DNA of 64,000 nt from an uncultured Muribaculaceae bacterium (GTDB taxonomy: Bacteria > Bacteroidota > Bacteroidia > Bacteroidales > Muribaculaceae): the NCBI GenBank assembly GCA_910583525.1, contig CAJTXL010000009.1, positions 32,413 to 96,412 of the forward strand, written 5' to 3'. Position numbers and translations under genes: made by a program. Shown here one piece after another: positions 17,034 through 24,891 of the stretch (within the stretch, counting starts at the first letter, position 1; every line of letters begins with the position of its first letter). The notes under the pieces were generated by a model. That model was not told the DNA's origin and did not search any database. It was given only the letters and a program-made list of their open reading frames with translations.

Positions 17034-17411
17034 ATGTGGACTGAAATAATATGTGTAGGGGCCGGTAGCTGTCTGGGCGGCATCATGCGCTATTTGTCGA
17101 CAAAATATATACAGTCGGCCGTTGCGGCCACGTTCCCGTGGGGAACGCTTGCCGTGAATGTTGTAGGAAGCCTGATTATAGGGTTTGTTCTCGGCCTGGT
17201 CGACCGTGGCATAGCAATACCTCCCACTGTCAAGCTTTTCCTTACGGTGGGCTTTTGCGGCGGTTTCACCACTTTTTCTACGTTTGCGAATGAGAATTAT
17301 CTCTTGTTCCAATCGTCGCAGTTTCCTGTGGCGCTGCTTTATGCCGGTGTAAGTGTGCTTGCCGGCTTCGCAGCCGTCTATCTTGGCTATTTTTTTGCCA
17401 AGTGGGTGTGA
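17034..17411 (+). CDS. crcB: Fluoride exporter CrcB/Fluc
   Basis: A 125-residue membrane protein forming the dual-topology fluoride channel. Four hydrophobic segments are visible. Family signatures are GGIMRYLSTKY near residue 18, GTLAVNVVGSLIIGF near 40 with the pore Asn, and the sodium/fluoride site VGFCGGFTTFSTF near 72. The ATG at 17034 is chosen over upstream codons because the promoter ends at 17015. It stands alone, convergent with upp. The short leader leaves no space for a fluoride riboswitch. Confidence 0.92.
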   Translation: MWTEIICVGAGSCLGGIMRYLSTKYIQSAVAATFPWGTLAVNVVGSLIIGFVLGLVDRGIAIPPTVKLFLTVGFCGGFTTFSTFANENYLLFQSSQFPVALLYAGVSVLAGFAAVYLGYFFAKWV

Positions 17412-17480
17412 AATATCAATCGTACTATTAGACGAGTACGGTGTGCCGAATATTACGCGGCATGGATTTTTTTATAATTG

Positions 17481-17515
17481 AAACCGCGGATACCATTATG
17501 GTACATCCGCGGTTT
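17481..17515. terminator. Long hairpin between crcB and upp
   Basis: AAACCGCGGA (17481-17490) pairs with 17506-17515, and an inner TACCA/TGGTA stem extends it; a 2-nt bulge interrupts. It lies between two convergent genes, but T-runs after the stem are poor on both strands, so it may be a weak or factor-dependent terminator. Confidence 0.5.
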
Positions 17516-17518
17516 CGG

Positions 17519-18172
17519 TCATTCTTTTGTGCCGTATGCGAGGTCTCCGGCATCGCCGAGGCCCGGCACTATATAGCTGTGGGCGTTTATTTCGGGGTCG
17601 ATGACGCCTACCCACAGCTCGGAGTCGGCCGGCATTACCGATGCCATGTAGTCGACTGCTTTCTGCGATGCTATCACCGATGCCACGTGCACTTTTGAGG
17701 GCAGGCCTTTTGTAAGAAGAGCACGGTAGCTCAGCTCCATCGAGGCCCCGGTGGCGAGCATTGGGTCGCACAGGACGAGCGTCTTGTTGTCGAGCAGGGG
17801 CGAGGCGAGGTATTCGATGCAGATGTCGAAGTTCTCTTTTTCCTTGTACTTGCGGTATGCCGACACGAAAGCGTTTTCGGCGTTGTCGAAGTATCGGAGA
17901 AATCCCTGGTGGAAGGGCACGCCTGCGCGGAAGATGGTGGCGAGCACGAGCTGTTCGTCGATGACGTCGCATTGTGCGTCTACGCCTAATGGTGTGGCGA
18001 TGCCGGTTTTGCGGTAGTGCAGGGTGCAGCTTATTTCGTATGCGAAAATCTCGCCGAGGCGTTCGAGATTGCGGCGGAAACGCAGCCTGTCGGTCTGAGT
18101 GGTGGTGTCGCGCATTTCTGCCAGGTACTGGCTTACGAGCGAGGGGTGTTCGGCGAAGTTGTGGATTATCAT
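17519..18172 (-). CDS. upp: Uracil phosphoribosyltransferase
   Basis: A 217-residue type I phosphoribosyltransferase that makes UMP from uracil and PRPP in pyrimidine salvage. The PRPP-binding signature is LVLCDPMLATGASM near residue 130. The C-terminal uracil-binding region appears in VGVIDPEINAHSYIVPGLGDAGDLAYGT shape, with the conserved PGLGDAGDLAYG. The start at 18172 (MIIHNFAEHPSL) matches the family's N-terminus; the open frame upstream is a low-complexity arginine-rich extension. It begins 47 nt after lpxA with no visible promoter, so the two are probably cotranscribed. Confidence 0.92.
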   Translation of the reverse strand: MIIHNFAEHPSLVSQYLAEMRDTTTQTDRLRFRRNLERLGEIFAYEISCTLHYRKTGIATPLGVDAQCDVIDEQLVLATIFRAGVPFHQGFLRYFDNAENAFVSAYRKYKEKENFDICIEYLASPLLDNKTLVLCDPMLATGASMELSYRALLTKGLPSKVHVASVIASQKAVDYMASVMPADSELWVGVIDPEINAHSYIVPGLGDAGDLAYGTKE

Positions 18173-18219
18173 TGTCAGGGTCTTTTTTTTGAGTATAACG
18201 CGGTTGGTGCGTGAGCGGT

Positions 18220-19008
18220 TTATTCTGCTTCGAAGCGGTCGCCTGCAAGCTTGAGGTTGTTTTCGCGCACGAAGTGCAGTATTTCGGCGCGCACCGGAGT
18301 GTCGTCGATGTCTGTCTCTATTCGTTTGAGCGCGTTGAAGACCGATGTCGAGCACTGGTATATGTGGCGGTATGCTTTTGCGACGTCGTCGATTTGGGCT
18401 TCGGTAAATCCGGCGTGTTTGCGCATCACGACAGAGTTCACTCCGTAGTATGTCACGGGGTTGTGGGCCATTATTGTGTATGGAGGCACGTTCGAGCTGA
18501 TGCGTGTTCCGCCTTTTATGAGGGCGAATTTGCCTATGTGCGAGCGTTCGTGCAGTACGACAGATGATGACAGGATTGTGCCTTCATCTATTTTGACGTC
18601 GCCGGCGATTGTCACGCTGTTGCCGATGACGCATTTGTCGGCGATGTGGGTGTCGTGCCCTATGTGGCTGTCGGCGAACACGAAGCTGTCGGCTCCTACG
18701 CGTGTTCCACCGTCGGCCGCTATGCCCCGGTTGATTATCACGTGCTCGCGGATTATGGTGTTGTCGCCTATGTAGCAGAACGATGGGCCGCCTTTCCAGC
18801 GGAAGTCCTGCGGGTCGGCGCCTACGATTGCGCCTTGGTATACTTTGACTTTTGCCCCCAAGGTTGTTCCGTGGATGACTGATGCGTATGGCATTATTTC
18901 ACATCCGTCGCCGATTGTAGTGTCGGCGTCGATATATGCAAAAGGATGGATTGTGACGTCTTTGCCGATTTTGGCCGAAGGGTCGACGTATGCTAACGGG
19001 CTTATCAT
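18220..19008 (-). CDS. lpxA: UDP-N-acetylglucosamine acyltransferase LpxA
   Basis: A 262-residue enzyme, the same length as E. coli LpxA, which transfers a hydroxyacyl chain from ACP to UDP-GlcNAc in the first step of lipid A synthesis. The left-handed beta-helix hexapeptides are evident (AKIGKDVTIHPFAYIDADTT, GDGCEIMPYASVIHG). The catalytic His and neighbours lie in ADSFVFADSHIGHDTHIAD. The acyl-chain ruler region is ANKCVIGNSVT-like. The start at 19008 gives the usual MISPLAYVDPSAKIG; upstream codons belong to the leader because a -7 box lies at 19037-19044. Confidence 0.92.
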   Translation of the reverse strand: MISPLAYVDPSAKIGKDVTIHPFAYIDADTTIGDGCEIMPYASVIHGTTLGAKVKVYQGAIVGADPQDFRWKGGPSFCYIGDNTIIREHVIINRGIAADGGTRVGADSFVFADSHIGHDTHIADKCVIGNSVTIAGDVKIDEGTILSSSVVLHERSHIGKFALIKGGTRISSNVPPYTIMAHNPVTYYGVNSVVMRKHAGFTEAQIDDVAKAYRHIYQCSTSVFNALKRIETDIDDTPVRAEILHFVRENNLKLAGDRFEAE

Positions 19009-19036
19009 AGTATCTGTCGTTTTTAGGTTTGTGAGG

Positions 19037-19044
19037 CAAATATA
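19037..19044 (-). promoter_or_regulatory. -7 box of the lpxA-upp operon
   Basis: TATATTTG on the minus strand, about 28 nt upstream of the lpxA ATG. The -33 region is degenerate. Confidence 0.5.
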
Positions 19045-19103
19045 CGGATTTTTTATTTCAGGGTACACTTCTCGTGCCTTTTTAACCGTATTTTTTGCCA
19101 CAT

Positions 19104-19166
19104 TTATGCAAGAAAGGCTAACAGCAGCAACAGGAGCAGCAGAATTGTCTTGAGGAGTTCGCCCAT
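19104..19166 (-). CDS. Possible 20-residue hydrophobic micropeptide
   Basis: A short ORF reads MGELLKTILLLLLLLLAFLA and stops. It has one lysine before a pure leucine-rich stretch long enough to cross a membrane. It lies 38 nt beyond the left end of the structured RNA on the same strand and about 60 nt upstream of the lpxA -7 box. Nothing proves translation, and no family is recognised. It could be a small membrane protein, a leader peptide or chance. Confidence 0.3.
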   Translation of the reverse strand: MGELLKTILLLLLLLLAFLA

Positions 19167-19204
19167 GGTCGTAACAATAGTATTCCGGCGGCCTGTTCCT
19201 TCGG

Positions 19205-19475
19205 CGCCTATGCGTTTATACAGAAAAAGCGTGGAACGATGTTCGGTTTATTTCAGAGTAGGCATCGCCAAACGCCTGATATGGAATAAACAGTCCACTC
19301 CCACGCCTTACCGTATATCGGCTTCCCCTTGTCGGGGAGTGGATATGCGACAAGCAAGGGCGTTGTCTTGACTGCTTTATCCTCCATATCAATGAAAAAA
19401 TTGGCGATTTTCCTCTGTGGAATAAAGCAAGAAACGCTTTCAGATATGTAATACGCAGGCCGTTATGGCCTGCGT
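19205..19475 (-). ncRNA. Structured non-coding RNA, 6S-like candidate
   Basis: The stretch folds into a long rod on paper. Paired blocks (plus coordinates) are 19226-19232 with 19434-19440, 19254-19258 with 19413-19417, 19264-19271 with 19401-19408, 19277-19285 with 19383-19391, and 19286-19294 with 19371-19380 (one bulged C). Inside, 19295-19302 pairs with 19335-19342 and a GACAA/TTGTC hairpin lies at 19349-19366. A 9-bp hairpin (19453-19461 with 19467-19475) sits at the predicted 5' end. A near-perfect promoter (19478-19508) points into it on the minus strand and no convincing ORF fills it. The rod with internal bubbles resembles 6S RNA; a cis-acting leader is the alternative. Ends are approximate. 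Confidence 0.55.
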
Positions 19476-19477
19476 TG

Positions 19478-19508
19478 CAAAGGTACGAAATAAATTCTTT
19501 AAGACAAA
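19478..19508 (-). promoter_or_regulatory. Strong Bacteroidetes promoter of the structured RNA
   Basis: TACCTTTG (minus, 19478-19485) and TTTG (19505-19508) are spaced by 19 nt. It lies between the end of the aldolase gene and the folded region, so it must serve the RNA. Confidence 0.75.
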
Positions 19509-19526
19509 AAAGTAGTTCAGCTGCGT

Positions 19527-20189
19527 CTATTTGTTTGCGACGGTTTGCAGGGCGTTCTTGCACATGTCGGTTATGTATTGCCAGTCGGCGGCCTGTATGC
19601 GCTCTTTGGGGAAGAGTTTGCTGCCCATGCCGACGCAGTAGACGCCTGCGCCGAACCATGATTTGAGGTTTTCTTCGCTCGGCTCGACGCCGCCTGTGAC
19701 CATTAGCTTCGACCATGGCATGGGGGCGAGCAGGCCTTTGACGAATTTGGGGCCGAGCACGTCGCCTGGGAAGACTTTGCAGAGTTCGCATCCGGCTTCC
19801 TGGGCGAAGCCTACTTCTGAGATGCTTCCGCAGCCGGGAACGTAGGGCACTTGCCTGCGGTTGCATACTTTTGCGACTTCGGGGTTGAAGAGCGGGCCTA
19901 CCACGAAGCATGCGCCGAGCTGCATGTATAGCGCCGCGGTGCCGGGCTCGACTACGGAGCCTACGCCGAGTGCCATGTCGGGGCATTCTTCGGCGGCGTA
20001 TTTCATGAGGGTGCCGAATATTTCGTGGGCGAAGTCTCCGCGGTTTGTGAACTCGAATACGCGTACGCCGCCGTCGTAGCATGCCTTAAGGACTGCTTTC
20101 GCTGTTTCGGGGTCTTTGTGGTAGAAGACGGGCACTATGGGGGCCGCGCCTATTTTTGCCATTACGGCCTGTTTGTCGAATCGTGCCAT
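19527..20189 (-). CDS. kdgA: KDPG/KHG aldolase (Eda family)
   Basis: A 220-residue class I aldolase that splits 2-keto-3-deoxy-6-phosphogluconate into pyruvate and glyceraldehyde-3-phosphate. The TIM barrel shows the general-base Glu in GVRVFEFTNRGD near residue 45 and the Schiff-base Lys in CKVFPGDVLGP near 135. The phosphate site is MVTGGVEPSEENLKSWF. It is the last gene of the uronate operon, 4 nt after kdgK, so the two final steps are cotranscribed. Confidence 0.9.
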   Translation of the reverse strand: MARFDKQAVMAKIGAAPIVPVFYHKDPETAKAVLKACYDGGVRVFEFTNRGDFAHEIFGTLMKYAAEECPDMALGVGSVVEPGTAALYMQLGACFVVGPLFNPEVAKVCNRRQVPYVPGCGSISEVGFAQEAGCELCKVFPGDVLGPKFVKGLLAPMPWSKLMVTGGVEPSEENLKSWFGAGVYCVGMGSKLFPKERIQAADWQYITDMCKNALQTVANK

Positions 20190-20193
20190 AGTC

Positions 20194-21216
20194 TTATCGT
20201 TGTACGCGTCCGTTTGCGTTTCCCTTTGCCAAAGCTTTGACTTCGGCTTCGGTAACGAGGTTGAAATCTCCGTTGATTGTGTGTTTGAGCGCCGATGCCG
20301 CCACGGCGAATTCGAGGGCTTCGTCGGGGGTGTCCATTGTAAGGAGCCCGTGTATCAGGCCGCCCGAAAATGAATCGCCGCCGCCTACGCGGTCGATGAT
20401 GGGGTCGATGTCGTAGCGTTTGCTCTGATAGAAGTCTTTGCCGTCGTAGAGCATCGCTTTCCAGCCGTTATGTGTGGCCGAGAAAGATTCGCGCAGGGTC
20501 GACACAACATATCTGAAGCCGAATTCGGCCATCATTGCCTTGAAGATGCCTTTGTATCCGTCGGCGTCGGTGTTGCCGGCCTCGACGTCGGCGTCTGGCT
20601 TGAAACCGAGGCACAGTTCGGCGTCTTCTTCGTTGCCGATACATACGTCGACATATTGCATGAGCGGCTTCATGATGCTTTGCGCCTTTTCGGGAGTCCA
20701 CAGTTTCTTGCGGAAGTTGAGGTCGACGCTGACGGTGACCCCATGGCGTTTTGCGGCCTCACAGGCGAGGCGCGTGATTTCGGCGGCTTTGTCGCTGATT
20801 GCCGGCGTTATTCCGCTCCAATGGAACCAGTCGGCGTCTTTCATTATTTCGTCGAAGTCGAAATCTTCGGGGTCGGCTTCGGCGATGGCAGAGCCGGCAC
20901 GGTCGTATATTACTTTCGACGGCCGCATCGAAGCGCCTGTCTCGCAGTAGTATATGCCGACGCGCTTGCCTCCGCGCGCTATGTGTGCGGTGTCTACGCC
21001 GTAGCGGCGCAAGGCGTTTACGGCGGCTTGTCCGATTTCGTGTTCGGGCAGTTTGGAGACGAAGACGGCATGGTGGCCGTAGTTGGCGCAGCTGACGGCC
21101 ACGTTGGCTTCGCCGCCGCCCCATATCACGTCGAAGCTGTCGACTTGCACGAAGCGGCGGCAGCCTTGCGGAGAGAGGCGGAGCATGATTTCTCCTAATG
21201 TTACTATTTTACTCAT
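20194..21216 (-). CDS. kdgK: 2-keto-3-deoxygluconate kinase (PfkB family)
   Basis: A 340-residue sugar kinase that phosphorylates KDG to KDPG. The N-terminus MSKIVTLGEIMLRLSP and the sugar-binding GGGEANVAVSCANYG are typical of KdgK. The ATP/catalytic signature DRVGGGDSFSGGLIHGLL near residue 285 contains the catalytic Asp. It is sixth in the uronate operon, 28 nt after the GltD-like gene and 4 nt before the aldolase, so KDG made by the SDR feeds straight into it. Confidence 0.92.
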   Translation of the reverse strand: MSKIVTLGEIMLRLSPQGCRRFVQVDSFDVIWGGGEANVAVSCANYGHHAVFVSKLPEHEIGQAAVNALRRYGVDTAHIARGGKRVGIYYCETGASMRPSKVIYDRAGSAIAEADPEDFDFDEIMKDADWFHWSGITPAISDKAAEITRLACEAAKRHGVTVSVDLNFRKKLWTPEKAQSIMKPLMQYVDVCIGNEEDAELCLGFKPDADVEAGNTDADGYKGIFKAMMAEFGFRYVVSTLRESFSATHNGWKAMLYDGKDFYQSKRYDIDPIIDRVGGGDSFSGGLIHGLLTMDTPDEALEFAVAASALKHTINGDFNLVTEAEVKALAKGNANGRVQR

Positions 21217-21244
21217 TGTGTTATAGTTGGATGATATGATGACT

Positions 21245-22552
21245 TCAGTTGATTTCGGCCATTAGTTTTACGGCATCGACGTATCGGGCAATTCCTTCGG
21301 CCACGGCTTTTGCATCGCGCATGGCGTGTACTACCGTCGCCGGGCGGTTCGTGACGTCGCCCCCGGCGAATACGCCTTTGCGTGTTGTCATGCCGTAGGG
21401 GTTGTCGCGTGTTAGGACGTATCCTTTGTCGTCGACTTCGATGCCTTGTGTCGTTGATACTATCCGTGCCGCCGGAGAAGAGCCTACGGCGAGGATGAGC
21501 CGGTCGAGCGGCATTGTCTGTTTTGTGCCGTCGGTCTCTACGGTTATCGAGTTGAGCCTGTTGCCTTGACCTCCTTCGATTTCGGTTACCGACGAGCTCC
21601 ACATGAAGCGGACGCCTTCGGCGACGGCTTCGTCGTACTCGGCCCGCAGTGCCGACATCTTGTCGATTGTGCGGTGGTATATTATCGACACTTCTGCGGC
21701 GCCCATTCTGAGTGCCGTGCGTGCTGCGTCGATTGCCGTATTTCCGCAACCGATTACGGCAACTTTGTCACCTTGCGATATTACGACTTCTTTGCGCGAT
21801 ATACATCCGCTTTGGAAAAGGCTCACCCTACGTAGAAACCAAATGGCCTGCCGCACTCCGGGGTGGTTTATGCCAGGAATGTCGAGTTTCTTGGGCTTAC
21901 CGGTGCCGGTTCCCATGAATATGGCGTCGAAGCCTTCGGCAAAGAGGTCGTCGACGGTGAAGTCGCGTCCGATTGTAGTGCCGAGCCGGAATGTGACCCC
22001 GAGGTTCTCGATTTTTTTGATTTCGCGCCTGACGACTTCTTTAGGGAGCCTGTACTCGGGTATGCCGAATTGGAGCACACCGCCGGCTTCGGCCTCCATC
22101 TCGAAGATTTCTACGGCAAAGCCTTGGCGCGAGAGGTCGCCGGCAATGGTCAGGCCTGCCGGGCCGCTTCCGATTACGGCTACGCGTCCGCGGCTCTTTT
22201 CGGGGATTGCTTCATGCGAGAGGCCGGCTTCGCTGTCGAAGTCGGCCACGAAGCGTTCGAGCTTGCCGATGTGCAGCGGTTCTCCTTTTTTGCCAAGTAC
22301 GCAGTTTCCTTCGCATTGCCTTTCGTGTCCGCATACGCGTCCGCACACGGCAGGCAGGTTGCTGCGTGTGTTTATTATTTTCATGGCGTTGCCGAAATTG
22401 CCTTTGGCGATTTCGGCGACCCAGTCGGGGATGTCGTTGCTTATGGGGCATCCCTTTTTGCATGCCGGCAGCTTGCAGTGCAGGCACCGCTGTGCCTCTT
22501 TGACTGCTTCGGCAAGGGTATAGTTTTCTGATACTTCTTTGAAGTTGTCCAT
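21245..22552 (-). CDS. GltD-like NAD(P)H-dependent FAD/Fe-S oxidoreductase
   Basis: A 435-residue flavoprotein homologous to the small subunit of glutamate synthase. The N-terminal Fe-S motif is RCLHCKLPACKKGCP (four Cys), followed by the FAD site VAVIGSGPAGLTIAGDL near residue 125, GVLQFGIPEYRLPKEVV, and the NAD(P)H site VAVIGCGNTAIDAARTA near 265. No gltB partner is in the window. The ATG at 22552 overlaps the kduI stop by one base (TAATG), so it is part of the uronate operon. It might feed electrons to or from another carrier; calling it glutamate synthase from homology alone would be unsafe. Confidence 0.8.
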   Translation of the reverse strand: MDNFKEVSENYTLAEAVKEAQRCLHCKLPACKKGCPISNDIPDWVAEIAKGNFGNAMKIINTRSNLPAVCGRVCGHERQCEGNCVLGKKGEPLHIGKLERFVADFDSEAGLSHEAIPEKSRGRVAVIGSGPAGLTIAGDLSRQGFAVEIFEMEAEAGGVLQFGIPEYRLPKEVVRREIKKIENLGVTFRLGTTIGRDFTVDDLFAEGFDAIFMGTGTGKPKKLDIPGINHPGVRQAIWFLRRVSLFQSGCISRKEVVISQGDKVAVIGCGNTAIDAARTALRMGAAEVSIIYHRTIDKMSALRAEYDEAVAEGVRFMWSSSVTEIEGGQGNRLNSITVETDGTKQTMPLDRLILAVGSSPAARIVSTTQGIEVDDKGYVLTRDNPYGMTTRKGVFAGGDVTNRPATVVHAMRDAKAVAEGIARYVDAVKLMAEIN

Positions 22553-23472
22553 TATTTCATTTCGAGATACTGTATTTTGTCCATGTCGCCATAGTCGAGG
22601 TTCTCGCCTCCCATGCCCCAGATGAACATGTAGTTCGATGTCCCGGCGGCGGCGTGGATAGACCATTCGGGCGACATGACGGCCTGCTCGTTGTGGAGCC
22701 ATATGAGGCGGTTTTCCTGCGGCTCGCCCATCAGGTGGCATATGGCGTTGCCCTGCGGCACGTTGAAGTAGAAGTAGCACTCTACGCGGCGGTCGTGGGT
22801 GTGGGCCGGCATGGTGTTCCAGACGGAGCCGGGCATCAGTTCCGTCAGGCCCATCTGCAACTGGCAGGGGCCCTCATGCAATACGTTGCTTACTATCAGC
22901 TGGTTTATTATGCGGTCGTTGCTTTCTTCCATCGAGCCGGCTTTGATGCGGTTTGCCTTTATCGAGCCTTTACGGCCGTCGATTGTTATGAGCTGTGTCT
23001 TGTAGGCCGTGTGCGCCGGGGTGGAGTTGAGGTAGAATTTTGCCGGTTCGGTGTCGGATTTCGAGCGGAAGCTTACTTCTTTGTTCCCTCGCCCTACATA
23101 TAGCGCGTCTTTGAAGTGCAGTTCGTAGTCTTTGCCGTCGACGGTGACGATGCCGTCTCCGCCTACATTTATCACGCCGAGTTCGCGCCGCTGAAGGAAA
23201 TAGTCGGCTTTCAGCGGTTCGATGGCCTCAAGCTTTATCGTTTTGCCCACGGGGATTACGCCGCCGTATATTATGCGGTCGTACATCGAGTATGTGAGGT
23301 TTATTTTGTTCTCTTCGAGCACCCGGGGCATCATGAAATGCCTGCGCAGCTGCTCGGTGTCGTAGTTTTTGACGTCGTCGGGGTGGCATGCCCTGAGGAT
23401 TGTGTATTCGGTCTGTGCCTGTGCCGCGAATGCGATTGCGGCGGCAGCGATTGCGGTCAGTAGTTTTTTCAT
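22552..23472 (-). CDS. kduI: 5-keto-4-deoxyuronate isomerase with signal peptide (KduI)
   Basis: A 306-residue KduI-family cupin isomerase that converts 5-keto-4-deoxyuronate to 3-deoxy-hexodiulosonate in pectin and uronate breakdown. The core is clear: HPDDVKNYDTEQLRRHF, LTYSMYDRIIYGG, the metal-binding MPAHTHDRRVECYFYF, and SPEWSIHAAAGTSNYMFIWG. Unlike the usual cytosolic enzyme of about 280 residues, it begins MKKLLTAIAAAAIAFAAQAQ, a textbook signal peptide, so it is predicted periplasmic. The start at 23472 overlaps the stop of the EIIC gene (ATGA). Confidence 0.9.
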   Translation of the reverse strand: MKKLLTAIAAAAIAFAAQAQTEYTILRACHPDDVKNYDTEQLRRHFMMPRVLEENKINLTYSMYDRIIYGGVIPVGKTIKLEAIEPLKADYFLQRRELGVINVGGDGIVTVDGKDYELHFKDALYVGRGNKEVSFRSKSDTEPAKFYLNSTPAHTAYKTQLITIDGRKGSIKANRIKAGSMEESNDRIINQLIVSNVLHEGPCQLQMGLTELMPGSVWNTMPAHTHDRRVECYFYFNVPQGNAICHLMGEPQENRLIWLHNEQAVMSPEWSIHAAAGTSNYMFIWGMGGENLDYGDMDKIQYLEMK

Positions 23473-24890
23473 TCTTCGGATTGGATTTCGGTTGAGTTTT
23501 TTTCGAGCATCAGTTGTCTGTTGCGCAGTATGTTTACACGGTTGCGCCACATCATGAAGCATGTGAGCAGGACAATGGCGCTCGCGCCTATGTAGCGCAG
23601 GTTTACGGTGCCTTGGTAGAGAAGCCATGCCAACGGCGAGGCGGCGAAGTCGAGCGAGCCGCCCTCGAAGCCTTGCGGTATCGCCACGGCGGTGTCGGCC
23701 GTCATGGCGAAAACGTCGTGTGCGGCCAGGGTGAATGCCGGGGCGATGTCGGTTACCATATATAGCCCGGCGGTCATTATAATCAAGCCTGTGATGAAAG
23801 TCTTTATCACGTTGCCTTTTGTAAACGGTAGCACCAGGGGGAAGATGTAGAACATGCCTGCCAATGATGCCAGCGGCAGAAACTGGTTGCCGGGCAAAAT
23901 AACAGCCAACAGCAGCGATGCCGGAATCAGCAGCAGCGAAACTACCAGTGTCGTGGGGTGCCCTATGACAAGTGCCGGCGACATGCCTATGTTGAGGCCA
24001 TCGGCATTTTTGAACTTACGGGCTATCAGCCGACGGGTGGCGTCGGAAATCGGTTTGAGGCCTTCGATGAACAAGCCGGTGACGCGCGGTATCAGCTCCA
24101 TGACGGCTCCCATCTTTATGCCGAGACCGAGGATGTAGGGTATGTGGTCGACGATGGCGCTCCAAGAGGTGCATGTGAGGCAACCTACGGCAATGCCGAC
24201 GACAACGCCGAGGAAGAGCGGCTCGCCGAGCAGCCCGAATTTCTTCTTGAGGCCTTCGGCGTCGATTTCGAGGCGTTGCATTCCGGGAATTTTGTCGAGG
24301 CCTTTGTTTATTGCCCATGCAAAGGGTGCGAAACCTGCGCAGAAAGGCTGTGGAATGGATATGCCGTCCACATCCTTGTAGAAGCGCTGAAACTTCTGCG
24401 CTGTCATGTCGGCGATAATCAATGTGGCGATGTAGCATATTATGGCGCCGAAAAAGCCCCATGCCAGCGACGATGTGGCAAAGTATATCACGGCTCCGAT
24501 GAATGCGAAGTGCCAGTAGTTCCACAGGTCGATGTTTACGGTGCGTGTTGTCTGTGTGAACAGCATGAGCAGGTTCACGCCGAGGCATACGGGTATTATA
24601 AGCGCCCCGACGGCGGTGTTGTATGCCACGGCTGCAGCCGCCGGCCAGCCCATGTCGAACACTCTGAGCTGCAGGCCGTATATGCCTACTACGGTGTCGA
24701 GCGCCGGTCCGAGCGCCGATGTGAGCAGGGCGGTGACTATCGACAGGCCGATGAAGCCTACGCCCACTTTAAGGCCGCTTTTCAGGGCGTCGCCGAGCCG
24801 TATGCCTATGCACAGCCCGAGGACGGTGAAGATGACGGGCATCATCACCGCGGCCCCGAGGCTGATTATGTAGCTGAATATCTGTTCCAT
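23469..24890 (-). CDS. Galactitol-type PTS EIIC transporter, orphan
   Basis: A 473-residue inner-membrane protein with about ten hydrophobic segments, related to the EIIC-Gat family. Visible family features are the N-terminal MMPVIFTVLGLCIGIRLGDAL, WPAAAAVAYNTAVGALIIP, and the loop PRVTGLFIEGLKPISDATRR near residue 265. There is no EIIA, EIIB, HPr or EI gene nearby, so it probably acts without phosphorylation as a secondary carrier. It lies between kduD (1-nt gap) and kduI (ATGA overlap), suggesting it imports the keto-deoxyuronate made in the periplasm. The C-terminus ends in a charged cytosolic tail. Confidence 0.8.
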   Translation of the reverse strand: MEQIFSYIISLGAAVMMPVIFTVLGLCIGIRLGDALKSGLKVGVGFIGLSIVTALLTSALGPALDTVVGIYGLQLRVFDMGWPAAAAVAYNTAVGALIIPVCLGVNLLMLFTQTTRTVNIDLWNYWHFAFIGAVIYFATSSLAWGFFGAIICYIATLIIADMTAQKFQRFYKDVDGISIPQPFCAGFAPFAWAINKGLDKIPGMQRLEIDAEGLKKKFGLLGEPLFLGVVVGIAVGCLTCTSWSAIVDHIPYILGLGIKMGAVMELIPRVTGLFIEGLKPISDATRRLIARKFKNADGLNIGMSPALVIGHPTTLVVSLLLIPASLLLAVILPGNQFLPLASLAGMFYIFPLVLPFTKGNVIKTFITGLIIMTAGLYMVTDIAPAFTLAAHDVFAMTADTAVAIPQGFEGGSLDFAASPLAWLLYQGTVNLRYIGASAIVLLTCFMMWRNRVNILRNRQLMLEKNSTEIQSEE

Positions 24891-24891
24891 G

